Shown: one piece after another, positions 34,639-43,914 of the stretch
Position numbering within the stretch: the stretch's first letter is position 1
Layout: each line of letters opens with the position of its first letter
Assembly: GCF_026738875.1 (NCBI RefSeq)
Contig: NZ_JAPQFJ010000020.1
Location: 1-61,301 of the forward strand
Source: Clostridium brassicae
GTDB taxonomy: Bacteria; Bacillota; Clostridia; Clostridiales; Clostridiaceae
Direction of reading: 5' to 3'
Length of the DNA stretch: 61,301 nt
Translations under genes and position numbers: made by a program
Notes under the pieces: generated by a model
Database searches by the model: none
Told to the model about the DNA's origin: nothing
The model's input: the letters and a program-made list of their open reading frames with translations, nothing else

Positions 34639-35343
34639 ATGAGTAGTTTTGTAGAGTTTAAAAATGTAAGAAAAAGCTATGATATGGGGGAAGTAGTTAT
34701 TAAAGCAGTTGATGAAGTTTCTTTTTCTATGGAGCAGGGCGAATTTGTTATTATTCTTGGTGCCAGTGGTGCAGGAAAATCAACAATACTTAATCTTCTA
34801 GGCGGTATGGATCATGTAACGGAAGGAAGCATACTTGTAGATGGCAATGAAATAAGCAAGTATAATAAAAAGCAACTTACAAAATACAGGCGTGAAGATA
34901 TAGGGTTTGTATTTCAATTTTATAATTTAGTTCAGAATTTAAATGCCATGGAAAATGTAGAGTTAGCGGTGGAAATATGCGAAGATGCCATGAACCCCTT
35001 AGAGGTACTTAAAAATGTTGGACTTGAAGATAGACTTTATAATTTTCCTTCCCAGCTTTCTGGTGGAGAACAGCAAAGGGTATCCATAGCAAGAGCTATT
35101 GCAAAAAATCCTAAACTCCTTCTTTGTGATGAGCCTACAGGAGCCTTGGACTATAATACAGGGAAAGCAATATTAAAACTATTGTCAGATACAGCAAAAA
35201 CATATAATATGACCATTGTTGTTATTACCCATAACTCTGCCTTAGCACCAATAGCTGATAAAATAATTACTGTGAAAAGTGGAAAAATAGAAAATGTTAA
35301 GAGAAATGAAAATCCTGTTTCCATAGAAAGTATAGAGTGGTAG
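34639..35343 (+). CDS. ABC transporter ATPase (MacB/LolD type)
   Basis: A 234-residue ATPase with Walker [11 protein letters not shown] near residue 40, [10 protein letters not shown], signature [15 protein letters not shown] near 137, Walker [12 protein letters not shown] near 157 and switch VITHN. AAGGAGTG precedes the ATG. The permease gene begins 2 bases after its stop, so the two are translationally coupled. It energises the large FtsX-type permease that follows. Confidence 0.9.
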   Translation: MSSFVEFKNVRKSYDMGEVVIKAVDEVSFSMEQGEFVIILGASGAGKSTILNLLGGMDHVTEGSILVDGNEISKYNKKQLTKYRREDIGFVFQFYNLVQNLNAMENVELAVEICEDAMNPLEVLKNVGLEDRLYNFPSQLSGGEQQRVSIARAIAKNPKLLLCDEPTGALDYNTGKAILKLLSDTAKTYNMTIVVITHNSALAPIADKIITVKSGKIENVKRNENPVSIESIEW

Positions 35344-35345
35344 TT

Positions 35346-38300
35346 ATGAAGAAGACATTTTTTAAGAATTTATTTAGGGATATAAAAAAGTCCCTTTCAA
35401 GATTTTTATCAATAGTTATAATTATTGCAATTGGTGTAGCTTTTTATGCAGGTGTAAGAGCTACCAGCCCGGATATGAAGATGTCAGCAGATTATTATTT
35501 TAGTAAAAACAATTTTATGGATTTCAAACTAATTTCTACTCTAGGACTTACCAAAAATGATTTAGCTGAGCTTCAAAAGCAAAGTGGTGTAACACAAGCA
35601 GAGGGTTCTTACTCCATAGATGCAGTAGTAGAAAAGAATAAACAGGAGTTAGTGCTGAATATAAACTCCTTGCCTGAGGAAAAGGGCATTAATAATATAA
35701 GAACGATTAGAGGTAGAAGACCAGAGAAGGCTGATGAAGCTGTAGTTGAGGAAAAGTTTTTTGAAAAGAACAAACTAAAGCTAGGGGACAAGATACTTAT
35801 TAAGTCTGGCAATGACACAAATATAGAAGATAGCTTAAAAAATACAGAATTCAAGATTGTAGGAACGGCAGAATCTCCAATATATGTTTCTGAGCAAAGG
35901 CAGCTTAGCTCTGTTGGTAATGGTACTGTAAGAGGGTTTGTATATATACTTTCTGAAGTTTTCAAGAGTGAAGTTTATACAGAAATATATGCAAGGACTG
36001 ACAATGAATTCTCAAAAAACAGTCTTTTAAATAATGAGAGTTATAAAGAAAACACTGATACTATAGAAAAGGATCTTAAGAACCTTGGAGTATTAAGAAA
36101 TGAAATAAGATATGCTGAGGTTTTAAAAGAGGGCAGGGATAAGATAGCAGAAGCACAAGGTAAATTAGACAGTTCTAAGAAAGAAGCAGCACAGAAGTTT
36201 GCTGATGGATATAATAAGTTAGATGATGCTAGAGATAAAATCCTTAAAGGTAAGGAAGAGCTTAGAAAAAATGAGCTTCTTTTTAATCAAAAGATAGAAG
36301 AGAGTACTAAACAGATAGAGGATGGAAAAAAGCAGATTCTATCTGGAGAAAATGAGATAAAGGTTAAAAAAAAGGAACTTGAAAATGCAAAGCTTCAGCT
36401 TGGTGAGGGCAACATGCAGCTTCAAGAGAGTGAAGCTAAACTTAATAAAGCTATTATAGAATTTGAAGCAAGGAAGAAACAAATTGCTGAATCTGAGGTT
36501 CAGTTAAATAAGAAAAGACAGGAAGGGTTAGAGAAGTTTAATAGTGGAAGAAAAGAGTTACAAGAGGCACAAAAAGAAATTGATAAGAATACTGAAAAAT
36601 TAAAATCAGAAGAAGAAAAGGCAAATGCAAAATTTGCAGAGGGAGAGGCTGAAATTCAGAAGAGTAGAGATAAACTTAATGATATTAAAAAGCCTGACTG
36701 GTATGTGCTAGGAAGAACGCAAAATGTAGGTTATGAAAGTTATAGGCAGGACAGTGACAGAATTGACAATATAGGAAAAGCTTTTCCTTTAATATTTTTC
36801 CTAGTGGCATCACTGGTAAGTCTTACTACAATGACTAGAATGGTTCAGGATAAGAGAATAAAAATAGGTACTTTCAAGGCTTTAGGATATTCAAGAGGGG
36901 CAATAGTATCTCATTATCTTATTTATGCACTTTCTGCAAGTGCCATTGGAAGCATTATTGGTGTTTCAATTGGATTTAGATTATTTCCACCCTTTATAAT
37001 GAATGCTTATAGTTCTCTTTATGCTATTCCAGAGTCGGTAACACCTTTTAATACAAGTCTTGCCTTGCAGGCATCTTTAGTAGCTGTATTTTTCACAGCT
37101 ATAGCAGCAGTGGCATCAACTTTAGAAGAATTAAGAGAAGTGCCAGCTTCTTTAATGAGGCCGAAACCACCTAAATCAGGTAAAAAAATATTCTTAGAGA
37201 GAGTTGATTTTATATGGAAAAGACTCAACTTTACAAAGAAGGTTACTGCAAGGAATATATTCAGGTATAAGCAAAGATTGTTTATGACTGTTATAGGTAT
37301 TGCTGCCTGCACGGGACTTATGATAACAGGCTTCGGTCTGAAAGAAGGAGTAATTGGTGCAACAGAAGCCCAATTTGGTGAAATCTATAAATACGATATG
37401 CAGGCCACTCTTAATAAAAATGTAAATGAAACTAGTAAGAAGGATATTAAAATAAAGGCATTGAAGGACTCAAATGTTAAATCTATATTATTTACCTACT
37501 CAAAGAATGGTTCAGTTAAATCTGAAAATTCTAAAAGTCAAGATGCCTATGTAGTTGTTCCAGAAGATAAAGACGCTTTTAACAGCTATGTAAAGCTAAC
37601 TATGAAGGGTGAAAAATTAAGCCTTGATGATGATGGAGTTATTTTAACTAAAAAACTTTCCAAGCTTATAAATAAAAAAGCTGGAGATACTGTTGAAATT
37701 ACTCTAAATGATAAGGTTATAAAAGCTAAAATATCTGCTGTAACGGAACATTATATTCAACATTATATATATATGAGTCCTAATCTTTATAAAAAGATAA
37801 CAGGAAGCAATGTAACCTTTAATAGTTTCTACGGATTGCTTAATAATAAATCTGAGGCTATGAAAAATAATACATTAAACACCTTGAAAGGTATTAGTAG
37901 TGTTAATTCTGTAGTATTTAAAAATAATGTACAGGTTGATTTTAATAAGAGTGTTGATACCATGAATACTGTGGTGCTTTTATTAATAGTATCAGCAGGG
38001 GTTTTGGCCTTTGTCGTAATATATAATCTTACAAATATAAACATCACTGAGAGAAGAAGAGAACTTGCAACAATAAAACTCTTAGGATTTTATGATAGTG
38101 AGTTAGCAGCATATATATACAGAGAAAATATAATACTAACTATGCTAGGTAGCTTAACTGGAATATTTGTGGGAATAATCCTAAACAAGTTTATTACATC
38201 TACTGCAGAAACAAATGTTATAATGTTTTTGCAGAAAATTAGCCCAATTTATTTCGTATATTCTATTTTACTGACATTATTATTTTCTGTAGTGGTGAAT

Positions 38301-38363
38301 TTAGCTATGTACAAAAGATTTGATAAAATTGATATGATAGAATCACTTAAGAGTGCTGAGTAA
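35346..38363 (+). CDS. Large FtsX-type ABC permease with extracellular coiled coil
   Basis: A 1005-residue permease beginning at ATG 35346 (MKKTFFKNLFRDIKKSLSRF). One membrane helix (about 18-40) precedes a beta domain and a long charged coiled coil at about residues 260-450 with heptad-like Glu/Lys/Leu repeats (KKQILSGENEIKVKKKELEN). Three helices follow near 480-590, a second extracellular domain near 690-860, and three helices at the end. This duplicated FtsX layout is typical of Gram-positive transporters with a membrane-spanning coiled coil. Proposed roles are peptide resistance or envelope stress; substrate unknown. Confidence 0.87.
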   Translation: MKKTFFKNLFRDIKKSLSRFLSIVIIIAIGVAFYAGVRATSPDMKMSADYYFSKNNFMDFKLISTLGLTKNDLAELQKQSGVTQAEGSYSIDAVVEKNKQELVLNINSLPEEKGINNIRTIRGRRPEKADEAVVEEKFFEKNKLKLGDKILIKSGNDTNIEDSLKNTEFKIVGTAESPIYVSEQRQLSSVGNGTVRGFVYILSEVFKSEVYTEIYARTDNEFSKNSLLNNESYKENTDTIEKDLKNLGVLRNEIRYAEVLKEGRDKIAEAQGKLDSSKKEAAQKFADGYNKLDDARDKILKGKEELRKNELLFNQKIEESTKQIEDGKKQILSGENEIKVKKKELENAKLQLGEGNMQLQESEAKLNKAIIEFEARKKQIAESEVQLNKKRQEGLEKFNSGRKELQEAQKEIDKNTEKLKSEEEKANAKFAEGEAEIQKSRDKLNDIKKPDWYVLGRTQNVGYESYRQDSDRIDNIGKAFPLIFFLVASLVSLTTMTRMVQDKRIKIGTFKALGYSRGAIVSHYLIYALSASAIGSIIGVSIGFRLFPPFIMNAYSSLYAIPESVTPFNTSLALQASLVAVFFTAIAAVASTLEELREVPASLMRPKPPKSGKKIFLERVDFIWKRLNFTKKVTARNIFRYKQRLFMTVIGIAACTGLMITGFGLKEGVIGATEAQFGEIYKYDMQATLNKNVNETSKKDIKIKALKDSNVKSILFTYSKNGSVKSENSKSQDAYVVVPEDKDAFNSYVKLTMKGEKLSLDDDGVILTKKLSKLINKKAGDTVEITLNDKVIKAKISAVTEHYIQHYIYMSPNLYKKITGSNVTFNSFYGLLNNKSEAMKNNTLNTLKGISSVNSVVFKNNVQVDFNKSVDTMNTVVLLLIVSAGVLAFVVIYNLTNINITERRRELATIKLLGFYDSELAAYIYRENIILTMLGSLTGIFVGIILNKFITSTAETNVIMFLQKISPIYFVYSILLTLLFSVVVNLAMYKRFDKIDMIESLKSAE

Positions 38364-38422
38364 AGGGTATAGATGAATATACTATTTTTATAAAAAATAT
38401 AACTGAAAAAGAGGTATAAATT

Positions 38423-38833
38423 ATGATAAAACCAATTGTAAAAGATATATTGTTTTTAGGACAAAAATCAGAAGAGGCAACTAAAAATGATATAGTAGTA
38501 ATTGATGATTTGATAGATACATTAAGCGCAAATTTAGAGCATTGTGTTGGATTAGCTGGGAACATGATAGGAGTAAAAAAGCGTATATTGGTATTTACTG
38601 TAGGCAACCTTATTGTACCTATGATAAATCCAGTTATATTAAAGAAAGAAAAGCTGTATGAAACAGAAGAGAGTTGTTTATCTTTAATTGGCTTTAGAAA
38701 AACAAAGAGATATGAAATGATAGAGGTGGAGTATCTTGATAGAACTTTTAAGAAACAAAAGCAAGTGTTTACTGGATTTACAGCACAAATAATTCAACAT
38801 GAAATGGATCATTTTGAAGGTATAATAATCTAG
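38423..38833 (+). CDS. Peptide deformylase-like protein with altered motif 1
   Basis: A 136-residue protein of the peptide deformylase fold, enzymes that remove the formyl group from nascent proteins. Metal ligands are kept: Cys85 in ESCLS, and His126 and His130 in QHEMDH with catalytic Glu127. Motif 1, normally G-x-G-L-A-A-x-Q, reads VGLAGNMIG (42-50), so the oxyanion-hole Gln is Met48. Such second deformylases may be weak, specialised or drug-insensitive. Start ATG 38423 follows AAGAGG. It stands alone after the ABC permease. A housekeeping copy is expected elsewhere. Confidence 0.82.
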   Translation: MIKPIVKDILFLGQKSEEATKNDIVVIDDLIDTLSANLEHCVGLAGNMIGVKKRILVFTVGNLIVPMINPVILKKEKLYETEESCLSLIGFRKTKRYEMIEVEYLDRTFKKQKQVFTGFTAQIIQHEMDHFEGIII

Positions 38834-38961
38834 CTGAATAATTAAAACAGTACTTACTATAAGAAATGGTTGGTGCTTGAATATAATATAAAACATACAG
38901 TTGAAACTTGAATTTGAAATATTATTAATTATATTGTATATAGGAAAGTCTAAGATTTTTT

Positions 38962-39015
38962 ACTTATGATACGCTCAACCGTGTCATAAATAAATGCGAT
39001 TTTGGATTTGATCAT
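38962..39015. repeat. Dispersed palindromic repeat, copy b
   Basis: The most complete copy: left arm TTACTTATGATACG and right arm CGTGTCATAAATAA around CTCAAC (mismatches 4), then ATGCGATTTTGG as in copy a. It sits between the deformylase and the next gene. Confidence 0.55.
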
Positions 39016-39091
39016 TAATTAATAATGGTTAGGACTACTTTTATTTAGAAACATGATATACTTATATAAAAAAGAAAGAGAGAGAAAATAT

Positions 39092-39352
39092 ATGGAACAG
39101 TTTTTTAAAGCGATAGAAGAGAAGATAAGAAAATCAGGATATTCTGGAGAAGTTAGTGGTGAAGAAATCTACGATGAAATAAGTGATGAGGTGGAGGAAC
39201 AAGAAGAAGGAAGTTACTTATTCTTGAAGAAGCAAAATGACGACATCATGTTCGAATACAGAGTGGATATTTTAGATGACAATATTAATTTGGCGACCCT
39301 TACGATACATACCCCAGAGAAAAAGTACTTTATTGATTTTGATGCGGAATAG
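39092..39352 (+). CDS. Small acidic hypothetical protein (86 aa)
   Basis: Start ATG 39092 follows GAGAGAGA; an in-frame ATG at 39053 lacks a ribosome binding site. Very acidic (DEISDEVEEQEEGSYLFLKK), followed by beta-strand-like FEYRVDILDDN and TLTIHTPEKKYFIDFD. No recognised domain. It lies 28 bases before a frameshifted MerR gene. Confidence 0.55.
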   Translation: MEQFFKAIEEKIRKSGYSGEVSGEEIYDEISDEVEEQEEGSYLFLKKQNDDIMFEYRVDILDDNINLATLTIHTPEKKYFIDFDAE

Positions 39353-39380
39353 ATAGTGGTATGGGGGGCAAATAAATAGT

Positions 39381-40144
39381 ATGGGTAAGATATATAAAAC
39401 AGCAGAAGTAGCTAAAAGCGTTGGGTACATTCCAACACTGTACGTTTGTACGAAAAGCTTGAATTAATACCAAAGGTGAATAGATTACCAAATGGTTATA
39501 GAGTATTTACTGACTATCATATAAAGCAGTTTAACCTTTCTAGAACTGCCTTTAAAGTAGAGGTTCTACAAAATGGGCTTAGAAAGAAGATAATCAATGT
39601 TGTTAAGTTATCTGCCAAGGGAGAGTTTCAAGAAGCAATTAACTGTGCAAATGATTATATAAATCAGATAAAGCAAGAGCGAAAAAATGCAGAGGAAGCC
39701 ATAGAGCTTTCAAAGAAGCTTTTATTAGGCATAGATGCTAAAGATAATGATATATTTTTTACGAGAAAACAAACTGCAGATTATCTGCAAGTCACAATAG
39801 ACACATTAAGAAATTGGGAGATGAATGGTTTACTTACTGTTAAGAGAAAGCAGAATGGATATCGAGTTTATACTGAAAGTGATATTAATAGATTGAAAAT
39901 AATACGTACTTTACGTTGTGCTAACTATTCCCTTTCAGCAATTTTGAGAATGCTTAATGCCATATCAGAAAGTAAGGAAATTGATATTAGAGAGGTAATC
40001 AATAAACCAAAAGAGGATGAGGACATTGTTACAGCATGTGATAAGCTTCTTACTTCCTTAAGTGATGCAGAAAAAAATGCAAATAGTATATTGAAGCAAT
40101 TAGAATTTATGAAAACCCAATTTAATACAAACTCTACACTTTAA
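39381..40144 (+). pseudogene. MerR-type regulator with two HTH domains, frameshifted near its start
   Basis: ATG 39381 begins MGKIYKTAEVAKSVG; a one-base loss near 39423-39425 (GTT-GG-GTA) puts the rest, VHSNTVRLYEKLELIPK onward, in another frame that stays open to 40144. The first MerR HTH is therefore split. A second complete HTH (FFTRKQTADYLQVTIDTLRN) lies in the 232-codon frame from 39446, which might still be translated from ATG 39446. Tandem-HTH MerR proteins are known beside ABC-2 transporters, as here. A sequencing error in the GGG run would look identical. Confidence 0.7.
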
Positions 40145-40195
40145 CACCAGACTTTGTGATGGTGTTATTCTTTTATCAAAAGGAGGGAATAACAC

Positions 40196-40927
40196 ATGGA
40201 AGTAATAAAAGTGCATAATCTTTATAAATCCTATGGGGATGTTCAAGTGGTGAAGGGTGTTAGTTTAACGGTAGAGAAAGGGGAGGTATTTGGATTGCTT
40301 GGGGCCAATGGGGCCGGAAAAAGTACTGCTATAGAGTGTATTTTAGGTACAAAGAATTTTGATAGTGGGCAGGTATCTATCCTAGGCATGAATCCTCAAA
40401 AAGAAAGAAAACAGCTATTTCAGAAAGTTGGGGTTCAGTTTCAAGAATCTAATTATCAAGATAAGATTACAGTGAAAGAGTTGTGTGAAATAACTGAAGT
40501 TCTTTACAAAAATCCATTAGATTGTAATAAATTATTAGAGCAATTTGATCTTCAAGATAAGGTTAAGAATCTAGTAAGCGAACTATCTGGAGGTGAAAAG
40601 CAACGATTATTTATTATCCTAGCGCTAATTCCCAGGCCAGAGGTAGTATTCCTAGACGAGCTTACAACAGGGCTAGATGTAAAGTCTAGAAGAGATGTGT
40701 GGAAGTGCTTGTTAAACTTAAAGAAGCAAGGACTCACAATCTTTTTAACATCTCATTTTATGGATGAGGTTGAAGTTCTGTGCGATAAAATATGTATTTT
40801 AAAAAATGGAGTAATAGATTTTTATGGAACAGTTGAAGAAGCAGTGGCACTGAGTCCATATGAAAAATTTGAGGATGCTTATTTATGGTTTGTAGATGAG
40901 GAGGAATTGGATGATGAAAGTATTTAA
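40196..40927 (+). CDS. ABC-2 type transporter ATPase (CcmA/DrrA-like)
   Basis: A 243-residue ATPase: Walker A LGANGAGKST near 37, signature LSGGEKQRLFIILAL near 132, Walker B VVFLDELTTGLD near 152 (Leu-Thr in place of the commoner Pro-Thr), switch TSHFMDE. AAAGGAGGG precedes the ATG. It overlaps its permease by 14 bases. Drug or lipid export is the usual role of this branch. Confidence 0.9.
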   Translation: MEVIKVHNLYKSYGDVQVVKGVSLTVEKGEVFGLLGANGAGKSTAIECILGTKNFDSGQVSILGMNPQKERKQLFQKVGVQFQESNYQDKITVKELCEITEVLYKNPLDCNKLLEQFDLQDKVKNLVSELSGGEKQRLFIILALIPRPEVVFLDELTTGLDVKSRRDVWKCLLNLKKQGLTIFLTSHFMDEVEVLCDKICILKNGVIDFYGTVEEAVALSPYEKFEDAYLWFVDEEELDDESI

Positions 40928-41657
40928 AGCAATGTTAAAAACTGAATTAAAGTTATCACTAAGAGGCTTGGATATGTTCATCTTTGCAATCTGTATGCCA
41001 GTGCTAATAATTGTTATTTTAGGTGTTATTTATGGCAATAAACCCGCATTTCCTGAAGCAGATTTTACATTCTTGGAACAATCCTTTGCGGCTGTATCAA
41101 CCATTGCAATATGTGCAGGTGGTGTCATGGGGTTACCATTAGTATTATCTGAATACCGTCATAGAAAGATATTAAAAAGATTTAGAGTAACACCAGTTAC
41201 TCCATCTATGATTTTAATAGTTCAAGGAGTAATCTATGCTTTATATGCTATTTCTTCATTAATACTTGTTTATTTAACAGCAAAAGTATTTTTCAAGTTT
41301 CAATTTAGAGGTTCATGGATAAACTTTTTAGGCGCATATGCATTAGTGATGACATCAATGTTCAGCATTGGATTTATGGTGGGGGGAATCGCGAAAAATA
41401 TTAAAATGGCAGGTGTTATTGCCAGTATTCTATACTTTCCTATGCTTATATTCTCAGGAGCAACATTACCATATGAGGTTATGCCAACAGCGCTTCAAAA
41501 AGTGGCAGATATCTTACCCTTAACTCAGGGAATAAAGCTTTTAAAAAGTGCATCACTTAACTTAAGCATAGATAAGGCAATACTACCAATTTTACTTGTA
41601 AGTATGCTTGCTGTGATATGTATTGGGGTATCTATTAAGTTTTTTAGATGGGAGTAA
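40914..41657 (+). CDS. ABC-2 type permease
   Basis: A 247-residue, six-helix permease. The start is ATG 40914 (or ATG 40911), read from GAGGAGGAA inside the end of the ATPase gene. The ABC-2 signature region is near LILVYLTAKVFFKFQF ... NIKMAGVIASILYFPMLIFSGATLPYEVMP, followed by the family's DILPLTQGIKLLK. Together with the ATPase and the MerR remnant it forms a probable multidrug-efflux locus whose regulator appears broken. Confidence 0.88.
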   Translation: MKVFKAMLKTELKLSLRGLDMFIFAICMPVLIIVILGVIYGNKPAFPEADFTFLEQSFAAVSTIAICAGGVMGLPLVLSEYRHRKILKRFRVTPVTPSMILIVQGVIYALYAISSLILVYLTAKVFFKFQFRGSWINFLGAYALVMTSMFSIGFMVGGIAKNIKMAGVIASILYFPMLIFSGATLPYEVMPTALQKVADILPLTQGIKLLKSASLNLSIDKAILPILLVSMLAVICIGVSIKFFRWE

Positions 41658-41825
41658 TTTGAAATTTATAAATAAACATTAAGGGTTTAAACAGATTTAT
41701 AATATTGTTTCCAATACAAGAAATTAAGTAAATAAAATTGATTTTCCAAAAGATATTTCTGTTATGAAAATTATATCTAAACATATATTAAAGCTTATTG
41801 ACCTATAGTTACTGTTATTATGATT

Positions 41826-41890
41826 ATTATATCATGATTTAATTATTTGAATAAAGAGTGCTATGTGATACTGTTATATCAATTGGTAAA
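41826..41890. repeat. Segment repeated from 33261-33325
   Basis: About 65 bases (ATTATATCATGATTTAATTA onward, with GAATAAAGAGTG and ATGTGATACTGTTA) resemble 33261-33325 (ATTATATCATAATTTAATTG onward) at roughly 75-80% by eye, in the same orientation. At 33 kb the minus strand of this segment carries the promoter of the 31-codon leader ORF. Confidence 0.45.
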
Positions 41891-41962
41891 AATAGTATTA
41901 ATCCTTGTAAGATAGAGAAAGTATTGTAATTTTAAGAATGGTAATAATCTTTTATAAAAGTA

Positions 41963-42240
41963 TTGACGTGATGTAGATATGTTCTTATACTTAATACGTA
42001 ACATTATGATATTGAAAGGGGACATGTTATCCGGCGCACTTGATGTTAAGTAATCATCTAATATAAGTGAAACGTGGAGAAGAAAGATAGAATCTTTAGT
42101 TGAATAGGCAAAAAAGACTGTTAGTCCTAACAGTTTATTTGTTATGCCTAGTCTATCAATTAAGATTTTACTCTTATTCTTTCGGTAATAACATGTAACT
42201 CTGTTTCTAGGAGCCGTAGAATAAACTACGGTTCTTTTTT
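41963..42240 (+). promoter_or_regulatory. Structured leader RNA with promoter, short ORF and terminator, before the methyltransferase
   Basis: TTGACG 41963-41968 and TATACT 41986-41991 (17 bp) give a start near 41998. The RNA holds a 9-codon ORF at 42024-42053 (MLSGALDVK, AAAGGGG just upstream), an AAAGAT/ATCTTT hairpin, a longer hairpin (TAGGCA...TGCCTA, 42105-42150, inner ACTGTT/AACAGT) and a terminator GAGCCGTAG / CTACGGTTC plus T6 at 42211-42240. The coding start is only 56 bases further on, so premature termination would control it. No known riboswitch is recognised. Confidence 0.6.
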
Positions 42241-42295
42241 ATTTTTATATAATCATATTGTTACACAAATTTATTAGATAAAAGGAGATAAATTT

Positions 42296-43129
42296 ATGGA
42301 TTTTAATGATATATTTAAGTTTATTAAACAACCTAAAGTATTTGAACCAGGAACATCAAACTTTTGGCATGATTCTTATATATCAAAAAATATGTTAGAA
42401 GCTCATTTAAACCCAGATTGGGATGCAGCCAGTAGAAAACCAAAAACTATAGATAAAACTGTAGCTTGGATAAATGATAACTTTTTACAAGACTATTCTA
42501 CAATACTAGATTTGGGTTGTGGACCTGGATTATATGCTGAGAGACTAGCAAGATTAGGATATCATGTAACAGGAATTGATTTTTCAAAGCGGTCTATTGA
42601 GTATGCGAAAGAATCTGATAGGAAGCAAGAGTTAAATATTGAATACATATATCAAAACTATTTAGAAATTGATTATGATGAGAAGTTTGATGTGGCTATT
42701 CTTATATACTGTGACTTTGGGGTATTAAGTAATGAAGACAGAGCGGTGCTTCTACAAAAGGTATACAAGGCACTTAAGCCAGGTGGATTTTTTATTTTTG
42801 ATGTATTTACAGAGGACTTTAAAAAGGATAAGATTATAGAGAAAAACTGGTATACTAGTCAGAAAGACTTTTGGGGCAATGAAAATCATATTGTTTTATC
42901 TGAAGTGTTTCATTACCCAGAAGAAAAAGTATTTTTAGATCAGAATATTGTACTTTTAGATTCAAATAGATTTGATGTGTATCGATCATATAATCATTAT
43001 TATTCAGAAGATGACTTAACTCACTTACTGGATGAACATAGATACAGAAATCATCACTTTTTTTACGGTATTATAGGTGATAATAATTTTATATCAAATA
43101 GTGTAGTATTTACAGTTACACAAAAATAG
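42296..43129 (+). CDS. Class I SAM-dependent methyltransferase
   Basis: A 277-residue methyltransferase. Motif I is ILDLGCGPGLYAERLARLGY (residues about 68-87), motif II acidic in GIDFSKRSIEYA, then DVAILIYCDFGVLS and KPGGFFIFDVF. Start ATG 42296 follows AAAGGAG. Substrate is not evident. Its leader combines promoter, short ORF and terminator, the layout of many antibiotic-inducible resistance genes, but the sequence is not a recognised rRNA methyltransferase. Confidence 0.85.
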   Translation: MDFNDIFKFIKQPKVFEPGTSNFWHDSYISKNMLEAHLNPDWDAASRKPKTIDKTVAWINDNFLQDYSTILDLGCGPGLYAERLARLGYHVTGIDFSKRSIEYAKESDRKQELNIEYIYQNYLEIDYDEKFDVAILIYCDFGVLSNEDRAVLLQKVYKALKPGGFFIFDVFTEDFKKDKIIEKNWYTSQKDFWGNENHIVLSEVFHYPEEKVFLDQNIVLLDSNRFDVYRSYNHYYSEDDLTHLLDEHRYRNHHFFYGIIGDNNFISNSVVFTVTQK

Positions 43130-43264
43130 AGGATAAGTTTTATAAAAACTACAATTATAGTGATATAGTGAACTGGACCATTACCAAAATATGTTACAAT
43201 GAAAAATTAAGTAGTGATAAAATGAACCATTTTATCAATGAAATTAAAGGAGTTGATAAAATTG

Positions 43265-43849
43265 ATGAATGCTAGTAGATATTTGGAACTAGCACTTAAA
43301 ATAAAAATAGATGCAAATGTTTCAGATATGATTAATAATGAAGCTTCTTTTGTGGATTTCCCAGCAAAACATATTGTATTATTGGAAGGAATGAAATCGA
43401 CAAACCTTTATTTTATCATCAGTGGAATAGTTAGAGGCTATTATATTGATGAACAGGGGAATGATATTACAAAATGTTTCAGCAGTGAGAATGAGTTTTT
43501 TTCTTCTGAAGGCTTACGGAAAGAAAGCGTTTCATCATTTACAATTGAATGTCTAGAGCATTGCCAGTGTATTCAGCTTCCATATGTATTGATATATAAA
43601 ATTATAAAAGCAGATGAAAATTTAAATAATATATTTATTAAGTATTATCTACAGGAAATCGAAAAATTAGAAAATAGGGTTAAAAATTCAGCTTTAATGA
43701 ATGCTGAAGAGCGATATATTGATTTTTGCAGACAATATCTTCATCTTCATGATAGAGTTGAATTAAAGTATATTGCATCCTATATAGGTATTAGGGCTGC
43801 ATCTTTGAGCAGGATAAGAAAAGAAATGAAAAATATTTCTTACAATTAA
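43265..43849 (+). CDS. Crp/Fnr-like regulator
   Basis: About 194 residues from ATG 43265, with AAAGGAG 12 bases upstream (TTG 43262 is possible). A cyclic-nucleotide-binding beta-roll is at about 25-115 (FVDFPAKHIVLLEGMKSTNL, FIISGIVRGYYIDEQGNDIT). The C-terminal HTH is short (YIASYIGIRAASLSRIRKEM). The arginine-glutamate cAMP motif is missing, so another signal is likely. It lies 65 bases before an SDR gene that it may regulate. Confidence 0.82.
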   Translation: MNASRYLELALKIKIDANVSDMINNEASFVDFPAKHIVLLEGMKSTNLYFIISGIVRGYYIDEQGNDITKCFSSENEFFSSEGLRKESVSSFTIECLEHCQCIQLPYVLIYKIIKADENLNNIFIKYYLQEIEKLENRVKNSALMNAEERYIDFCRQYLHLHDRVELKYIASYIGIRAASLSRIRKEMKNISYN

Positions 43850-43867
43850 CCTATGTGAATTACTATG

Positions 43868-43905
43868 ACATTTCTTTCTTCTATAATGATGTAAGAAGAA
43901 AGGAG
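43868..43905 (+). promoter_or_regulatory. Inverted repeat over the ribosome binding site of the SDR gene
   Basis: TTTCTTTCTTCT and AGAAGAAAGGA pair across ATAATGATGTA and include the AAAGGAG of the SDR gene. A TATAAT at 43880-43885 lies within the loop, so whether both arms are transcribed is unclear. It may instead be an operator for the Crp-like protein. Confidence 0.4.
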
Positions 43906-43914
43906 TGTTTATAT

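Noticed and set aside
41998-42240. T-box or SAM riboswitch before the methyltransferase
   Set aside because: No AGGGUGGNACCGCG box or specifier stem, and no SAM riboswitch core is visible.
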